A stretch of DNA of 14,492 nt from an uncultured Gammaproteobacteria bacterium (GTDB lineage: Bacteria > Pseudomonadota > Gammaproteobacteria > Steroidobacterales > JABDMI01), in assembly GCA_938039225.1 (NCBI GenBank), contig CALHVH010000201.1, positions 1 through 14,492 on the forward strand. Direction: 5' to 3'. Positions 13,872 to 14,492 of the stretch are shown in pieces (position 1 is the stretch's first letter; each line of letters starts with the position of its first letter). The translations under genes were made by a program, and so were the position numbers. The notes under the pieces were generated by a model. That model was not told where the DNA came from, did not search any database, and was given only the letters and a program-made list of their open reading frames with translations.

Positions 13872-14492
13872 TTATGAAAATCGTTTCAGAATAAGTGTTC
13901 CATTAGTGCCACCAAATCCAAATGAATTACTCATTGCAATATCAATTTTCATTTCTCTAGCCGTGTTTGGAACATAGTCTAAATCACATTGTGGGTCTGG
14001 ATTTTCATAATTAATAGTTGGAGGTGCAACTTGCTCACCAATAGCTAATGCAGAAAAAATTGCTTCAACAGCACCTGCTGCACCTAATAGATGACCTGTC
14101 ATGGATTTAGTAGAACTGACAGCCACTTTATGAGCATGATCACCAAAACAGCCCTTTACACCGTCAGTTTCAGCTCTATCACCAACTGGGGTTGAAGTAC
14201 CATGAGCATTAATATAATCAACATCTTCAGGTGCTAAGCCTGCATCGCGTAATGATGCCTGCATACAGCGCTTAGCTCCATCTCCACTTTCGGGCGGAGA
14301 TGTCATATGATAGGCATCACCACTCATGCCAAAACCAATTAATTCGGCATAAATTTTTGCCCCACGTTTTTGCGCATGCTCAAGTTCTTCTAGAACCATA
14401 ACTCCAGCACCACTGCCCATCACAAAACCATCTCGCTCGGCATCCCAAGGACGACTTGCCGCCATTGGATCATCATTTCGTGTTGATAATGC
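13872..14492 (-). CDS. fabF: 3-oxoacyl-[ACP] synthase II (5' part missing)
   Basis: Condensing enzyme that elongates acyl-ACP with malonyl-ACP in fatty-acid synthesis and in E. coli converts C16:1 to C18:1. The 206 visible residues are the C-terminal half of an enzyme usually about 412 long. They begin ALSTRNDDPMAASRPWD and include RDGFVMGSGAG, AYHMTSPPESG, the active-site histidines in NAHGTSTPVGD and KSMTGHLLGAAGA, the PPTINYENPDPQCDLDYVPN segment, and the C-terminal SNSFGFGGTNG. All follow E. coli FabF closely. The catalytic cysteine lies beyond the right edge. It is the upstream member of the pab-mltG-tmk operon as visible here; acpP would be expected just outside the window. Confidence 0.97.
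   Translation of the reverse strand, partial: ALSTRNDDPMAASRPWDAERDGFVMGSGAGVMVLEELEHAQKRGAKIYAELIGFGMSGDAYHMTSPPESGDGAKRCMQASLRDAGLAPEDVDYINAHGTSTPVGDRAETDGVKGCFGDHAHKVAVSSTKSMTGHLLGAAGAVEAIFSALAIGEQVAPPTINYENPDPQCDLDYVPNTAREMKIDIAMSNSFGFGGTNGTLILKRFS

Overview
The window is AT-rich chromosomal DNA from a bacterium that looks like a gammaproteobacterium. Two signs point there: the cluster fabF-pabB-pabC-mltG-tmk-holB-pilZ, whose pilZ product closely resembles the Pseudomonas type IV pilus protein, and a fadI/fadJ-type beta-oxidation pair preceded by a PsrA-like TetR regulator. I cannot name the genus. No phage, plasmid, insertion sequence, tRNA, rRNA or CRISPR array is visible.

Layout. (1) Positions 1-2226, minus strand: a histidine phosphatase (SixA-like), 3-hydroxyanthranilate 3,4-dioxygenase, and a class I aminotransferase cut by the left edge. 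The last two are separated by a ~95-bp element with inverted-repeat ends that looks like a REPIN or MITE. (2) Positions 2227-2566: a divergent intergenic region with a likely sixA promoter and several dyads, one of which fits the published PsrA operator pattern. (3) Positions 2567-7123, plus strand: TetR regulator, thiolase, enoyl-CoA hydratase/3-hydroxyacyl-CoA dehydrogenase and a YciA-like acyl-CoA thioesterase, a compact fatty-acid degradation operon. (4) Positions 7277-8323, plus strand: a protein with two cyclic-nucleotide-binding-type domains and a C-terminal rhodanese domain. (5) Positions 8364-8398: a strong bidirectional terminator between convergent transcripts. (6) Positions 8426-14492, minus strand: a long, tightly packed housekeeping operon running from fabF (cut by the right edge) through pabB, pabC, mltG, tmk and holB to pilZ.

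How the genes fit together. The plus-strand fad operon breaks down acyl-CoA: the regulator senses lipid status, FadJ hydrates and oxidises, FadI cleaves, and the thioesterase can release CoA. The minus-strand operon joins fatty-acid elongation (fabF), folate precursor synthesis (pabB and pabC make p-aminobenzoate), a peptidoglycan terminase (mltG), dTMP kinase, the clamp-loader delta' subunit and a pilus protein. Its members are nearly contiguous, and pabB/pabC overlap by 4 bp, so they are probably co-transcribed. The left-hand dioxygenase and aminotransferase suggest tryptophan/kynurenine chemistry, perhaps NAD precursor synthesis, but no other gene of that pathway is in the window.

Most of the window is ordinary core metabolism. 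I did not find a convincing new system. The points most worth following are the REPIN/MITE-like element, the PsrA-type box and neighbouring dyads, the CNB-CNB-rhodanese sensor, the orphan dioxygenase neighbourhood, and the PabB with an Ala where E. coli PabB has its nucleophilic Lys.
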